Part shown: positions 12,452 to 24,200 of the stretch, piece by piece
How positions within the stretch are numbered: position 1 is the stretch's first letter
How the letters are laid out: every line of letters starts with the position of its first letter
From: Lotus japonicus
Taxonomy: Eukaryota; Streptophyta; Magnoliopsida; Fabales; Fabaceae
DNA length: 64,000 nucleotides
Direction of reading: 5' to 3'
Assembly: GCF_012489685.1 (NCBI RefSeq)
Contig: NC_080043.1
Span: forward strand, 31,032,743 to 31,096,742
Notes under the pieces: generated by a model
The model's input: the letters and a program-made list of their open reading frames with translations, nothing else
Database searches by the model: none
What the model was told of the DNA's origin: nothing
Translations under genes and position numbers: made by a program

Positions 12452-12467
12452 TTGTGACATCAAAGCT
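12452..12467 (+). other. Degenerate tRNA-Met primer-binding site of F
   Basis: The bases after the 5' LTR read TTGTGACATCAAAGC. This resembles the TGGTATCAGAGC site seen intact in A (27782) and B, with several transitions. It marks the LTR/leader boundary. Confidence 0.6.
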
Positions 12468-12659
12468 TAGTTGAGTCTTTTGGGAGTCTTTGGAGAATAG
12501 GTCTTCTGTGCTAGGTTGTGTGACTCTGAAAAGAGTGAAAATTGATTGTCTGCAGAGCGATCTTCGCTCTAAATGATTGCATTGTTACTTGATCATATGG
12601 AATAGTCTTCTGGTGCTATCGTACGTTTAGGACTAACCGTTTCCATGGGGTAACAGACG

Positions 12660-13802
12660 ATGGTGAACACGAATCAGCTAGCTGAGATGATGGCCACTAT
12701 GGCTCAAGCGATGACCAATCAGGCGAATGACAACGCTCAGAGGCGTGCTGCAGAGGAAGCGCGTGATCAACACCAGCGTCAGAGGGAGGTGACTCTGGTT
12801 CAGAACAAGGGGCTGAATGACTTCAGGAGACAGGATCCACCTAAGTTCTCGTGTGGTACTGACCCGGACAAAGCGGATCTCTGGATCGAGGAAATAGAGA
12901 AGATCTTTGGTGTACTACAGACTGCTGAGGGAGCCAAGGTGGGCATGGCAACCTTTCTACTGTTGGGTGATGCTGAGTATTGGTGGAGGGGCGCCAGAGG
13001 GATCTTAGAGGCAAACCATGTGGAGGTGAACTGGAATTCGTTTCGTGCTGCTTTTCTGGAAAAGTACTTTCCTGCTAGTGCTCGTGACGAGCGTGAGGCA
13101 GAGTTTCTGACTCTTCGTCAAGGGAGCATGACTATTCCGGAATATGATGCTAAGTTGGAATCCTTGGCCAAACACTTCCGATTTTTTCGTGATCAGGTTG
13201 ATGAACCCTACATCTGCAAGCGCTTTGTGAATGGGCTGAGGGCTGATATTGAGGACTCAGTGAGACCATTAGGGATCGTGCGGTTTCAGGCATTGGTTGA
13301 GAAGGCTACAGAAGTAGAGCTGATGAAGAACAAGAGGTTGAACAGGGCTGGAGTTGGGGGACCGATGAGGTCGGGCTCCCAGAGTTTTCAAGGAAGAGGA
13401 AGATTTCAGGCGAAGAAACCTTACCAACGTCCTGCGGGGAGAGGGTTTACCCCAGGATCTTACAAGCCGATGGCTGCTGCTGCTGCTTCTGGAAGGGCGG
13501 GAAACCGTACCCCAAACAGTGACGTGACCTGCTACAGGTGTGGAGCTGTCGGACACTATGCAAGCAGTTGCACAACACCACCAAGGTGCTTCAACTGCAA
13601 TCGACCGGGGCATCTGGCTGTGGACTGCAAGGCACCTAAGGCTGAACCGTCTGTGAATACTGCTAGAGGAAAGCGCCCAACTGCGAGGGGAAGAGTTTAC
13701 ACGATGGATGGCGAAGATGCTGAAGGAGTGGATGGCTTGATCAGAGGGGAATGTGAAATCGACGGTAATCTTCTAACTGTACTCTTTGATTCTGGTGCAA
13801 CT
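12660..13802 (+). pseudogene. F gag and start of protease, interrupted by G2
   Basis: An intact gag frame of 381 codons before the break. The capsid-like region (residues about 50-230) includes PPKFSCGTDPDKADLWIEEI and GDAEYWWRGA. Two CCHC zinc knuckles follow at residues 291-304 (CYRCGAVGHYASSC) and 310-323 (CFNCNRPGHLAVDC). The frame then enters protease with the active-site segment LFDSGAT (residues 375-381). Solo LTR G2 was inserted exactly after the T codon; the frame resumes at 17911 with HSFVSKD. The real product would be a gag-pol polyprotein forming the cytoplasmic particle. The apparent open frame past 13802 is G2 sequence. Confidence 0.88.
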
Positions 13803-15315
13803 TGTGAGACCCAAGTTTTTAAGTTTGGAATAAATCGAATAAAATTCCTTTCACGATTAATTTAATGTAAGGTGAAGGAAAACCTGAACAAGTGTTTATT
13901 GAATGGGATAAATTTGTGAAGGAGAAAGTTCAGGAAAAAGCTACGGATTGTATCAAAGTCGATAAAATTTATAACACGATTAGTATTCGCTTAAACCTAG
14001 GTCAAGAACGCTAGTAAATAGCTAAATTATATCTTAAGACACGACGAAAACTAATTCCAAAAATCTTCAGAGAAATGTTAGAACTTCTCTTGATCGTCTC
14101 TAAACAAGCGTTTCGATACGAAACCCTGGAATGTACGAACGTCAAATTCCAATACTCGAAAGTTTGCCGAAACCGAAACCCTGATAGTTCAGAAACCCTA
14201 AAATCTACGGACGATGAAGACTTTTTCTATTAGGAGCTTCAAATGAAGATTCCACCCGCGTTCGCCTATTTCTCTCGTTATTCTAATCTTTCTTCAGGAC
14301 GAAGTTGTCTCATCCGACATCAACTGCAAAAAGTAGTTTTCGGGTAAAACCGATTTACACCGACTTTTGATCGTTTGATTAAATTCCAAGAAACCTGTTT
14401 TGAGTTCTGGAATTCTTTCGCCAGAACCTATCTTAGAATTCTCCGAGGATTACGCAGGAAAAATCGGAATCGCGAAATTATCATTTTTCCAAATTTTCCA
14501 AAACCTATAAATAGCGGGAAAATGAAAAATTTTCAAAAAACTTCCCATTTTCTTCCTCAAACCCGCGAGCTTCAAGGAGGGAAGGGGAGGATTTGATTTT
14601 CGCCGTTTCTTGCCCGTTTGCCGCACAGTTCGTTGCTAATCGAAGACCTCGAGGTAGGAATACCATATCTCACTTCTGATCGTCGTTTCTGTCGACTTCT
14701 TCTATGTCTTTCTATGCTCAAAGTTTTGAGCTTTTTGTAAAACTGTCCAAATAAGCTGATTTCAGTGTCTAAACTTATTCCCTGCATGCTCCTGAGCGTG
14801 TTTAGCGGATTACATTTTGCCGAATGTCGCCGAAATGCCGCCGGGATTCATTTCTGTTGGAAAAACCCATTTTTGGGCAAAGTTTCGTTCTTTAAGCTGA
14901 AAATTCACGACTTAGCTTAGTGCTAGTAGGATTAGTTGTCATAAACGTCGTTGTTGACGTACCCATCCAATTTGTTTTCCGAAAATCCAGTTTTGAAATT
15001 CTGAGCTGAAAATAATGACCAAAATACCCCTGCGACAGTTTTTGATCCGAAAATTTTTCTGAGCTTAGAACCGTCTTAGTTACGACTAATGATAACCTAG
15101 GAACCAAGTTTGATCGAAGAAAAATCGACCCACCTATTTATGGAAAGTGGCCGAGAGCTCCATCAAGGGGGGAGGAAATTTCGTTTTTTCGAAAACTTGT
15201 CTTAACGCGTTAGATTGTCGTACTTCGGAGTTTGTAATGTTTCGTGTAACCCTAGTGCGTATTGTTTGCTGAGTTTCTGACTCATTGTGCTTGATTTCTG
15301 TGAATTTGTCCTAAG

Positions 15316-15393
15316 GTTCGTTTGAAGAACTTTGTGAAGTTCAAGAGGAGGATTGTGAAGGAAACTTGGAAGAACACCCTGGAAAACCAACAG
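15316..15393 (+). other. Candidate 78-nt exon in solo LTR G2
   Basis: It has acceptor TTTGTCCTAAG| and donor CCAACAG|GTGAGGGCT. Length and boundaries equal those in G1 (7322-7399) and F (22728-22805). The introns before it are 675, 662 and 672 bp in G1, G2 and F (3' LTR copy), a strikingly constant layout for LTRs whose sequences have diverged. Confidence 0.5.
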
Positions 15394-16039
15394 GTGAGGG
15401 CTTCTCACTGAATACTAGATAATGAATTAGGTGTCGAAGATTTCGACTTGATTTATTGTTTATGCACTTGATTGTGTTTGATTGGGAAAAACGTTTTCTG
15501 AGGCTACGGCTGACAATTGATAATCTTTTATTGCTTGATTGTTGTTGAGGTTGATTCACATGCTAAATGCTACCTGGTTAATCTAGGATGTGTGATATTT
15601 GCCCTATATGCTAAGTGCTAAATGGTTATTCCTCAATGTGTTGATATATGTGCCATGACTGTTGGATTGTACTGTTTTGAATATGCAAGTACACATATAT
15701 CTGTTATTCGGCAGAGTGAGGATAACGGGCTGTTATGCCAGACTTTATTGTGAGTTTTTGAGGAAGTTTGATGGGACGGACCGAGGTTCGGACCCTTGAT
15801 ATTGTTTTGATGGATCGAGACCTTCTCTGGGAATTATTTGGGATCATGGGATCTTTTGAAACTTATAAGACTTGAGATAAAACTAAATGGAAATTATTTT
15901 ACGAGGAAAATTCATAAGACATTAAACAACCTCAAAACCTTTAATTAATGATTATAAATTCAATTAAGAGCTTAAGACATGAATATTAGTTTTTGGAAAA
16001 TGAGAAGTGTCGCCGAGTCCAAGTTTTGGGGAAACTAAT

Positions 16040-16215
16040 GAGTTTCCGAGTATGTTAATACTCTTTCGCTCGATGAGCTGATTTGTTGTTTGGGCTATCT
16101 AAAGGATAAGCCGATAAATTAATAAGTTTTCGGGTATGTTGATACTCTTTCGCTCGATGAGCTGATTTGTTGTTGGGCTATCTGAAAGATAAGCCGGGAA
16201 ACGGGTAGTTTCCAA
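16040..16215 (+). repeat. Tandem duplication of about 85 bp in G2
   Basis: Two consecutive blocks share TACTCTTTCGCTCGATGAGC and GGGCTATCT, each ending in a GATAAGCCG phrase; a third partial copy follows near 16215. It lies in the second candidate intron of the LTR gene, at the place where G1 has a different tandem array. Confidence 0.7.
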
Positions 16216-16964
16216 GTACATTGGTACTTTTCGCTCGCTGAGCAGATTTTGACCATCGGATGGAGATGAGTCGGATGATTCGAGAAATCATCATGAGTTA
16301 CTTTTTATAATTAATTGTCTTTTGTCGCAGAATCGACATTTACCTTAGGGTATTTTTTTTAGAGACAATTAGTTAGCTAGAACACGTGACGACGTGACAA
16401 GTGAGGTCGGAGACGTTGTTTGGCTAACCACTTGCATTCATGCACTCATTGAGATTAATACACGGTGGGATGCCGGACCTCGTTGGATTCCAAAAATGGT
16501 CATAAGACCCGGATTTCAATGTAAGAACACTGCGGTGATTCTTGGTAGCAGACGGAAATGGCAGGCCTGCGGGTTTACTGCTGATCTGACTACACTTTGT
16601 TTGGTATAAGAGACACCCGAGCAGAAATGGTCCCATCGTGGCTAGTGTTAGGGCTGACTCGTTGGTGCCCATCCCTCCGGAATGCATCTTGTTCCTTTGC
16701 ATATGCATTTCATGCACCATTCATGCTGATTATAGTTGCTATTTGTATTTGTTGCCTGTTAATGTTTTGAGATATGTTATTTGCCAGCAAATGTTATATA
16801 TTTCTATTGACAGGTTTTGCAATTTATAATGTTGACATTCGTAATTAAGCCTATGTGGCTACTACTTAATTTTTGCCTATTGGATGTACTATTATGTAAT
16901 TCTTTGAGTTGACCCTTGCGCGTGCTACCTGTGTATGGGGGGCTATGTATGCCCTTTTTGTCAG

Positions 16965-17417
16965 ATGATGTCGATGTCCGACTGGTTCGAGATGGTCGTC
17001 CCTTCGGGGGGGACCAGGTATGAGTTGCTAGATACAGACACCCCGGGCTCTTGGGTGGTCGACCCCGCAGGTCACCGAGCCATTTACACGGGGCGAATAA
17101 TGGAGGACCACGTGGACCGAATGGAGAACCTGACGCAAGGAGTCTTGAGACGCCACACGGTTAGCTTCAACCTACCACCGGGCGTGCATTGTGGCCCTGG
17201 AGTTGTGGTACCGCCACCTTCATCTGAGGACGAGGAGGACCCTTCAGAGGAGTTGCATGTAGGAGGTGCTTCATCTGAGTCTAGCTCACCCACCGTCGCG
17301 GCTGCTGCTGTCTTGGGTTCGGGTACAGTACCCGTAGGACCCGCTGCGAGGACCGATGCCGTCATTGACGTGATCGTCTTGGATTCAGATTCAGGCGACG
17401 ATCATGGTGATGCGTAG
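16965..17417 (+). CDS. Intact LTR-encoded protein of unknown function
   Basis: A 150-residue frame beginning with ATG directly after the acceptor CCCTTTTTGTCAG|; the open frame extends back to 16935, but the splice context favours 16965. It has MMSMSDWFEMVVPSGG, a WVVDPAGHRAIYTGRIMED block, SFNLPPGVHCGPG, a proline/acidic linker (PPPSSEDEEDPSEE) and the tail VIVLDSDSGDDHGDA. The blocks match the frames in the F LTRs, with clear amino-acid conservation across diverged DNA. The tail, four hydrophobic residues followed by D and S, fits a SUMO-interacting motif. There is no signal peptide or transmembrane segment; the protein is likely soluble, perhaps nuclear. As G2 is a solo LTR with its own TATA and splice sites, this could be expressed as a stand-alone gene. 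No known family is recognised. Confidence 0.6.
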   Translation: MMSMSDWFEMVVPSGGTRYELLDTDTPGSWVVDPAGHRAIYTGRIMEDHVDRMENLTQGVLRRHTVSFNLPPGVHCGPGVVVPPPSSEDEEDPSEELHVGGASSESSSPTVAAAAVLGSGTVPVGPAARTDAVIDVIVLDSDSGDDHGDA

Positions 17418-17910
17418 TTGGGAGTGGTGTGTAGTACTCCTCTAGTCGGGATTAGGGTAGGAGTAGCGTCGTTGCTCTGATTTTCAGTCTTTCTCATTTT
17501 GGGGCAGGGTAGGTCCTCGACCTATAGCTTTTTGTGTGGTTCTCTTGACGGGAGTCACAGGGAGTTGGTCGGATTAGGAGGTCTTCGGGCTGTTTTGAGC
17601 TGACCTACTTTCTTGTTGGAGGACTGTATATCAGAATACTGACCTTATATTTTGTGTTGTACATATTTGCCGTCAGGCACTACTTTCCCGTCACTTGAGG
17701 TTACTCGTGACGTGGCTTACTGGTTACTGTGGGGAGTGTGTATATATATTGTACATTAGTCTTGTTTATTTTTCGTCGATGCATCTTTAAATCCGACGAG
17801 TCTTTCTTTATGGGAAACAAATATCGAAAAAAAAAATATTCACGTTTTTCCGCTTTTATTTTCTTTTGGTTACTAAAGTGACGCCACCGAAATCGGGGTG
17901 TTACACAACT

Positions 17911-18399
17911 CATTCTTTTGTCTCTAAGGATTGCGTATCAAGACTGAATCTGCCTATTACTGCTTTGAGTTTTGATCTTATGGTGACTACACCTGCTAGG
18001 ACCCGAATTGCTAATTCCGCATGCATGCACTGTTCAGTAGTATATAGAGATAGAACTTTTCATGCCAATCTAGTATGTTTACCCCTTAAAAACCTAGATG
18101 TAATCCTAGGGATGGATTGGTTATCCCACTACCATTGTCTTTTGGACTGTAGTCGAAAGAAAGTGATGTTCCCCGACTCGGATCTTTTCGAGTACCTTTC
18201 TACTAACCACATTAGTGCATCGTTGAGCGAGGGAACTCAGAAGTACTCTTCATTGCTAAGTCTGGAGGGAAGGAAGGACTCAGATGTTCATGGTATCCCA
18301 GTGGTTCGAGACTTCGCTGATGTTTTTCCTGGAGACGTACCTGGATTACCGCCAGTACGCGACATAGAGTTCGTGATCGACATTGTACCCGGAACCTGA
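17911..18399 (+). pseudogene. F protease (rest) and linker to RT, ends in a nonsense codon
   Basis: The frame continues that of 12660-13802 once G2 is removed. HSFVSKD follows the active site, then the C-terminal protease signature [11 protein letters not shown] near 18102. After it comes the spacer with VFPGDVPGLPPVRDIEF that precedes RT in gypsy elements. A TGA at 18397-18399 (probably from CGA, a CpG transition) stops the frame just before RT; the same frame resumes at 18400. Confidence 0.85.
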
Positions 18400-19820
18400 C
18401 CGATTTCGATCGCACCTTACCGTATGGCACCTGCAGAGCTAGTAGAGTTGAAGTCTCAGTTAGAGGATCTTTCGGTAAAAGGATTCATTCGACCAAGTGT
18501 CTCACCGTGGGGAGCGCCAGTGCTTTTAGTCAAGAAGAAAGACGGAAAGTCTAGATTGTGTGTGGACTATCGACAACTCAACAAGGCGACGGTCAAGAAC
18601 AGATACCCGTTACCGAGGATAGATGATTTGATGGATCAACTACGAGGGGCTGCCGTATTCTCCAAGATAGACTTGAAGTCAGGCTATCATCAGATCAGAG
18701 GGAAGACTGAGGATATACAGAAGACTACTTTCAGAACTCGCTACGGACACTACGAGTACCTAGTGATGCCGTTTGGGGTGACGAATGCACCTGCTGTTTT
18801 CATGGACTACATGAACCGCATCTTTCATGAGTTCTTGGATCGGTTTGTAGTGGTGTTTATTGACGACATTCTGATCTATTCGAAGGACGCCAAGGAACAT
18901 GAAGAACATTTGCACCAAGTTTTACAAGTGTTGCGAGAGAAAAAGTTGTACGCGAACCCTTCCAAGTGTGAATTCTGGCTTGAGGAAGTCAACTTCTTAG
19001 GCCATGTTATCTCAAAGGAAGACATAGTTGTGGACCCAGCGAAAGTGGAGACTGTTTTGGCTTGGGAACAACCGAAGACAGTAACAGAGATCAGAAGTTT
19101 TGTGGGCATAGCTGGATATTATAGACGCTTCATTGAGGGATTTGCCAAGATTGTTGGACCTTTGACTCAACTTACGAGGAAGGATCAACCTTTTGCATGG
19201 ACTGAAGCGTGTGAGACAAGTTTTCAGACCATGAAGGAACGTTTGACGACGTCACCTGTGCTTATTTTGCCACAACCGGAGGAACCTTATGAGGTCTACT
19301 GTGATGCTTCACATCAAGGCTTGGGATGTGTACTGATGCAACATCGGAAAGTGGTGGCTTATGCTTCGAGACAGTTGAAGACTCACGAGAAGAACTACCC
19401 GACTCACGATTTGGAGTTTGCTGCCATTGTGTTTTCGCTCAAAATCTGGAGGCATTACCTCTATGATTGTACTTTCACGATATTTAGCGCTCACAAGAGT
19501 CTTAAATACTTGTTCGATCAGAAGGAGCTGAACATGTGACAACGAAGATGGATGGAGTTCATCAAGGACTACGAGTTTACGCTGCAATATCACCCTGGGA
19601 AGGCAAATGTAGTTGCTGATGCTTTGAGTAGGAAGATGCATGTCTCGTCAATGATGGTTAAAGAGCTGGAGTTGCTGGAACAATTTCGAGATATGAGTTT
19701 GAGTGTGACACTGTCTGAGGGAATGTTGAAGTTCGGTATGATCAGAATCGCCAGTGGACTGATGGAAGAGATTACAGAGCAACAATTGCAAGATGCATTT
19801 CTGCTGGAAAGAGAAACTTA
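18400..19820 (+). pseudogene. F reverse transcriptase and RNase H, broken
   Basis: RT has [20 protein letters not shown], the [10 protein letters not shown] segment and the catalytic FIDD at 18856-18867. RNase H follows with [12 protein letters not shown] and [19 protein letters not shown]. Where B and A read SDHKSL, F reads SAHKSL, so one RNase H catalytic aspartate is replaced by alanine. A TGA at 19537-19539 (again consistent with CGA) splits the frame before QRRWMEF, and a frameshift near 19800-19820 separates the frame from integrase. Such a copy could not make a working polymerase. Confidence 0.88.
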
Positions 19821-21188
19821 GTGATTCAAGGGAAAGACCCGGAGTTCAAGATAGGAACTGACGACATCCTACGATGCAAGGACAGAGTTTGTGTACCTAA
19901 CAACCCAGAATTGAGAAGGTTGATCATGGATGAAGGACACAAGAGCAAGTGTAGCATTCATCCTGGAATGACAAAGATGTATCAAGACTTGAAACTGAAC
20001 TTCTGGGGGCCGGGAATGAAGAAACAAGTGGCCGAGTATGTAGCTGCATGTTTGACTTGTCAGAAGGCTAAAGTAGAGCATCAGAGACCTGCCGGTATGT
20101 TACAGAGTTTAGACGTTCCAGAATGGAAATGGGATAGCATCTCCATGGATTTTGTGGTGGCATTGCCAAGAACACATAAGAGACACGATTCGATTTGGGT
20201 AATCGTGGACCGTTTGACCAAGTCAGCGCATTTTCTACCAGTGAGAACTACTTACAACGTGGAAAATTTGGCTGAGATTTATGTGGCTGAGATTGTGCGA
20301 CTACACGGAGTTCCGACGAGTATTGTGTCTGATCGTGATCCGAAGTTTACATCGCACTTTTGGGGAGCTCTTCATGATGCGTTAGGAACCAAGCTGAGAT
20401 TGAGTTCGGCGTATCATCCACAAACTGACGGGCAAACAGAGAGAACTATTCAGTCGCTAGAGGATCTCCTGCGTGCTTGTGTATTAGACAACAGAGGAAG
20501 CTGGGATGATCTCCTGCCATTAATCGAATTCACATACAACAACAGTTTTCATGCGAGCATTGGGATGGCACCGTATGAAGCTTTGTATGGTCGAAAGTGT
20601 AGGACATCGTTGTGTTGGTATCAAGATGGGGAGAGTTTGTTGATCTGGCCAGAACTTCTGCAACAGACGACTGAGAAGGTTAAGCAGATCAGAGAAAAGA
20701 TGAGAGCTTCGCAGAGCAGAAAGAAGAGTTTTGCCGATCAGCGGCGCAGAACCCTAGAGTTTGAAGAGGGCGACCATGTGTTTTTACGAGTTACTCAAAC
20801 TACTGGAGTTGGCCGGGCCATTAAGTCAAGGAAGCTCACGCCAAAGTTCATTGGACCTTACCAGATCACTCGCCGTGTTGGGCCAGTTGCGTATCAGATT
20901 GCGCTACCACCATTTCTTTCCAACATTCACGATGTATTTCACGTGTCGCAGTTGAGGAAGTACATTTCAGACCCGACACATGTAATCGAGCCAGACAATG
21001 TTGAACTGAAGGATGATTTGACTTTTGCGGCACCGCCGGTCAGCATTGGGGACAGAAGAGTGAAACAGCTGAGAAGGAAACAGATTGCAATAGTGAAAGT
21101 GATATGGAACAACGATACGGGAGACGCTACATGGGAATTGGAAGACAAGATCAAGGAACAGTATCCCGGACTTTTCACGGAACCCTGA
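19821..21188 (+). pseudogene. F integrase with C-terminal chromodomain
   Basis: A 455-codon open frame downstream of the frameshift. The HHCC zinc-binding segment spans HPGMTKMYQDLK to CLTCQKAKVEH. The catalytic core has the first D in SISMDFVVAL, the second in VSDRDPKFTSHFWG and E in [12 protein letters not shown]. The end contains RRVKQLRRKQIAIVKVIW and WELEDKIKEQYPGLF, the chromodomain-like tail typical of Tekay-type chromoviruses, thought to bind heterochromatin and steer integration there. The domain itself is uninterrupted, but with no linkage to RT it is part of a broken polyprotein. Confidence 0.88.
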
Positions 21189-21213
21189 GTTTCGAGGACA
21201 AAACTTTCTTTTT

Positions 21214-21225
21214 GGAGGGGAGTAT
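21214..21225 (+). other. Polypurine tract of F
   Basis: GGAGGGGAG lies directly before the 3' LTR start (TGTAAGACCC at 21226) and would prime plus-strand DNA synthesis. Confidence 0.75.
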
Positions 21226-24200
21226 TGTAAGACCCGGATTTGCAGAACTGGATTTAATGTTTAATTTCCGACTCACGCGTAGGATCGGTGTAAGCGTGAC
21301 AGGAGTTTACAGTTTGGGAAAGTTTAATGAAGAAGAAAGTTCAGGAATTGCTTGAGGATAGTACCATAGTCGTTTTAGGAGTTAGTACGAGTCGTCTGCA
21401 CACCCGCCTTATGGCGAGAGTGTCCAAAATAGGCTAATTCCGCTCTTAAAGCAACGTTTAAGCGAAATTCTAAATCCTTGGAAAAATAAGAAGTTCTCTA
21501 TATTTTTCCTTCGACCAGTGTTTCCTTTCGGAACCCTGGACTGTACGCACGATAGGATTCACTTCTCAGAAGTCCGACGATGCTAATTTCTTTGCTTTAA
21601 AAACTCTAAATTCCGACGCTGAATGAAGACTTTTTCTATTCGGAGCTTTTAACGAAGTTTCCATCCGCGTTGCCAGATTTCTTTCGACGTTTCCAATATT
21701 TCTTCAGAACGAAGTTTTGTCATCTGACTTTCACAGCAAAAAGGAGTTTTTCGGGGCAAATTAACTTACACCGCTTTTGGATCGTTTTTCTCAAATTCAA
21801 GAAACCTGTTTTGAGTTCTGGAATTCTGTCGCCAGAATCTCACTTTGAATTCACCGATGAACGTGCTGCAAAAATCGGAATCGTGAAATATTCATTTTCC
21901 CGCGATTTCACTCTCCTATAAATAGTAAAAAAATCACAAAATCTCACCATTCCACCACCTTGAGGCCGCGGGTTTGAAGGAGAGAAGAGGGAGGAAGAAA
22001 TTTGTCGTTTCTCGACCGATCTTCGAGCTGTTTGTCTCTATTTCACGGCATCGAGGTAACTTGCTTGATTCTTACCTTTGATCATTCTTTTTGCCGCGTT
22101 TCTTTAGCTATTTCCGTGCTCAAAGTTTCGAGCTTTTCGTAAAACTGTCCGATTTTCCCGATTTTTCTTTTGAAATATCTTCTACACTTATCCAACAACC
22201 TAGAACACTCGCCGTTGTGCGCCGATTTCGATCGAGTTGCCGAGGATCTGAAAAATTGTATAAAAACCCTTTTGCGCACATATTGAAACTTTACTGTCGA
22301 AAAGCCACAATCCGACTTAGTGCCTTTAGGATTAGTTGCTACAATTGCCGTTGTGAACGTTCCCATCAAATTTGTTTTCCGAAGTTTTAACTTTGAGTTT
22401 TGGGCTTTAATTTTGGACCAAAATGCCCCTAACTAGTCTTATTTCGACCCGGTCGTTCTAAAATTTTTCCGACAGTTTCTTTACCTTAGTTTTACTCTAA
22501 AACTACCTAGGAATTAATTTAGATCGAAGAAAAAGCGCCGGAACCCTTTTCTCTTTAGGGTCGAGAGCATGTTTAGGGGGGGGGGAGGTTTTCGTTTTTG
22601 CGATAACTCGTCCTCTCGTGCTCGATCTTTGTACTCTGAAGCTTTAAATGCTTTGTCTATCGTTAATTAGTTGTGTTGTGATCGAGCTAATCGATTTTGT
22701 ATGTATTTCTGCTTTGTTTTCTCTGAGGTTCAGTTGAAGGAACTTTGGGTACTACGGAGCAACTTTGTGAGGAGAGCCTATACCGCGAGGCTGGAACAAC
22801 TCGAGGTTAGGGCAACTTACCTATTAGCTAAGATTGCATGATAAGCGTCGATAAATTCGACTTGCGTATTACTTTGATATTGGTTATGATGAAGAATTAT
22901 TGTTATGTTGTTTTCATAACTTATGATATTGATGTTGTATTAAATTGTGCGCCTTGACGCGATTTCAGAGCGAAGAATCACTGAATTGATTCCTTTGGAT
23001 CTTTCGGGTTGAATGAACAACCCTAGGCGAGTCCAAACACGGGGTTTGAGACTTAGCTATCGTTCGTATACTTAGACTTTCCCCGAGATTACATTTGGTG
23101 GATTTTGGGGCAAACTTAGAAAGAATAGAACCTTGGAAACTAGAGACTTTAGGAAACTTAAACTTCGAGAATTAAACTCATAACTTGAATAATTCAATTC
23201 GAAACGTTTTCATTAACGAATAAACCATAGGGAATCTAACGGGAAAATGATTTGCGAAAGACGGGGAAAAGTCGACTTTGTCATGAGTTCTTGAGAATTG
23301 GTGGACACCACGGGGGTGAGCCACGGTGACGAGAGGAAGTCACCGAGTACTTTGGTACTCTTGTTGTTGGAGTTTATGTCGTAGGGTCGACATTAAACTC
23401 TTGAGTTTTGGAATTGAGGTTTAAGCTAAACACTTGCGTTGTGAGGACGATTCGATGTTTGGCTAACCATATTGCATCATGCATACATTCGAGGTTGAGA
23501 CAGTCGTAAGATTGGGCCTCGGTGAAGTTGGGACGGCTTCACGAAGGTTGGGACGGCCTTCATCGAAGAACACCTGGGTGTATCTTCGGCATAGCGGGCA
23601 GAGTGGTACGACCTAGGGTGGTTGGGACTGATCTGACTATGCATGGGTTGTAAGCGACACCCGAGCAGAGTTGTTTACACTAGGCCGGTGTATGGCAGAC
23701 TCGTTGGTGCCCATCCCAAACAACTATCCGGATCATATTGAATTGCATTTCACGCATACATTCACCCTGACTGGAATTGTATGCTGTTTGAATTATCGAA
23801 TTATTGTTAGAGCCGATAACATGCTAGGAGTATATCTATATATATATAAACATATATATATCCCCCAATCACATGTTGTCTGTATATTTACTCTATTCCG
23901 TGAGTTGACCCTAGCGCCTTGGCTTTGGTTTCATGTTTGTGTTTGGGCGGTCGGCCTGCTGCCAGATGTCGATGGTGGACTGGTTTTCGATGGTCTCTCC
24001 CTCGGGGGGGATCAGGTTTGAGCTGGTTGACCGACATGCCCCCACCGCTTGGGTGATCGATCCTGTGGATCATCGGGCGACGTACCGGGGAAGGGTCATG
24101 GAGGATTGTACTGACGAGCGTGGACGTCTGACGAGGGGAGTTCTACGACGCATGGAGCTGAGCTTCAACTTGCCGCCTTCAGTTCGCTGTTGACCGGGCA

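Larger units (their letters stand above)
13803..17905 (+). mobile_element. Solo LTR G2 inside the F protease
   Basis: A 4103-bp solo LTR from TGTGAGACCCAAG to GGGGTGTTACA, flanked by CAACT at 13798-13802 and 17906-17910. It has TATAAATA at 14506-14513, a first-exon donor at 14653|14654 (CTCGAG|GTAGG), a 78-nt candidate exon at 15316-15393, and a final acceptor at 16964|16965 followed by an intact 150-codon frame. It lacks any internal retroviral gene, so it arose by LTR-LTR recombination. Removing it with one TSD copy restores the phase of the interrupted protease codons. Confidence 0.92.
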
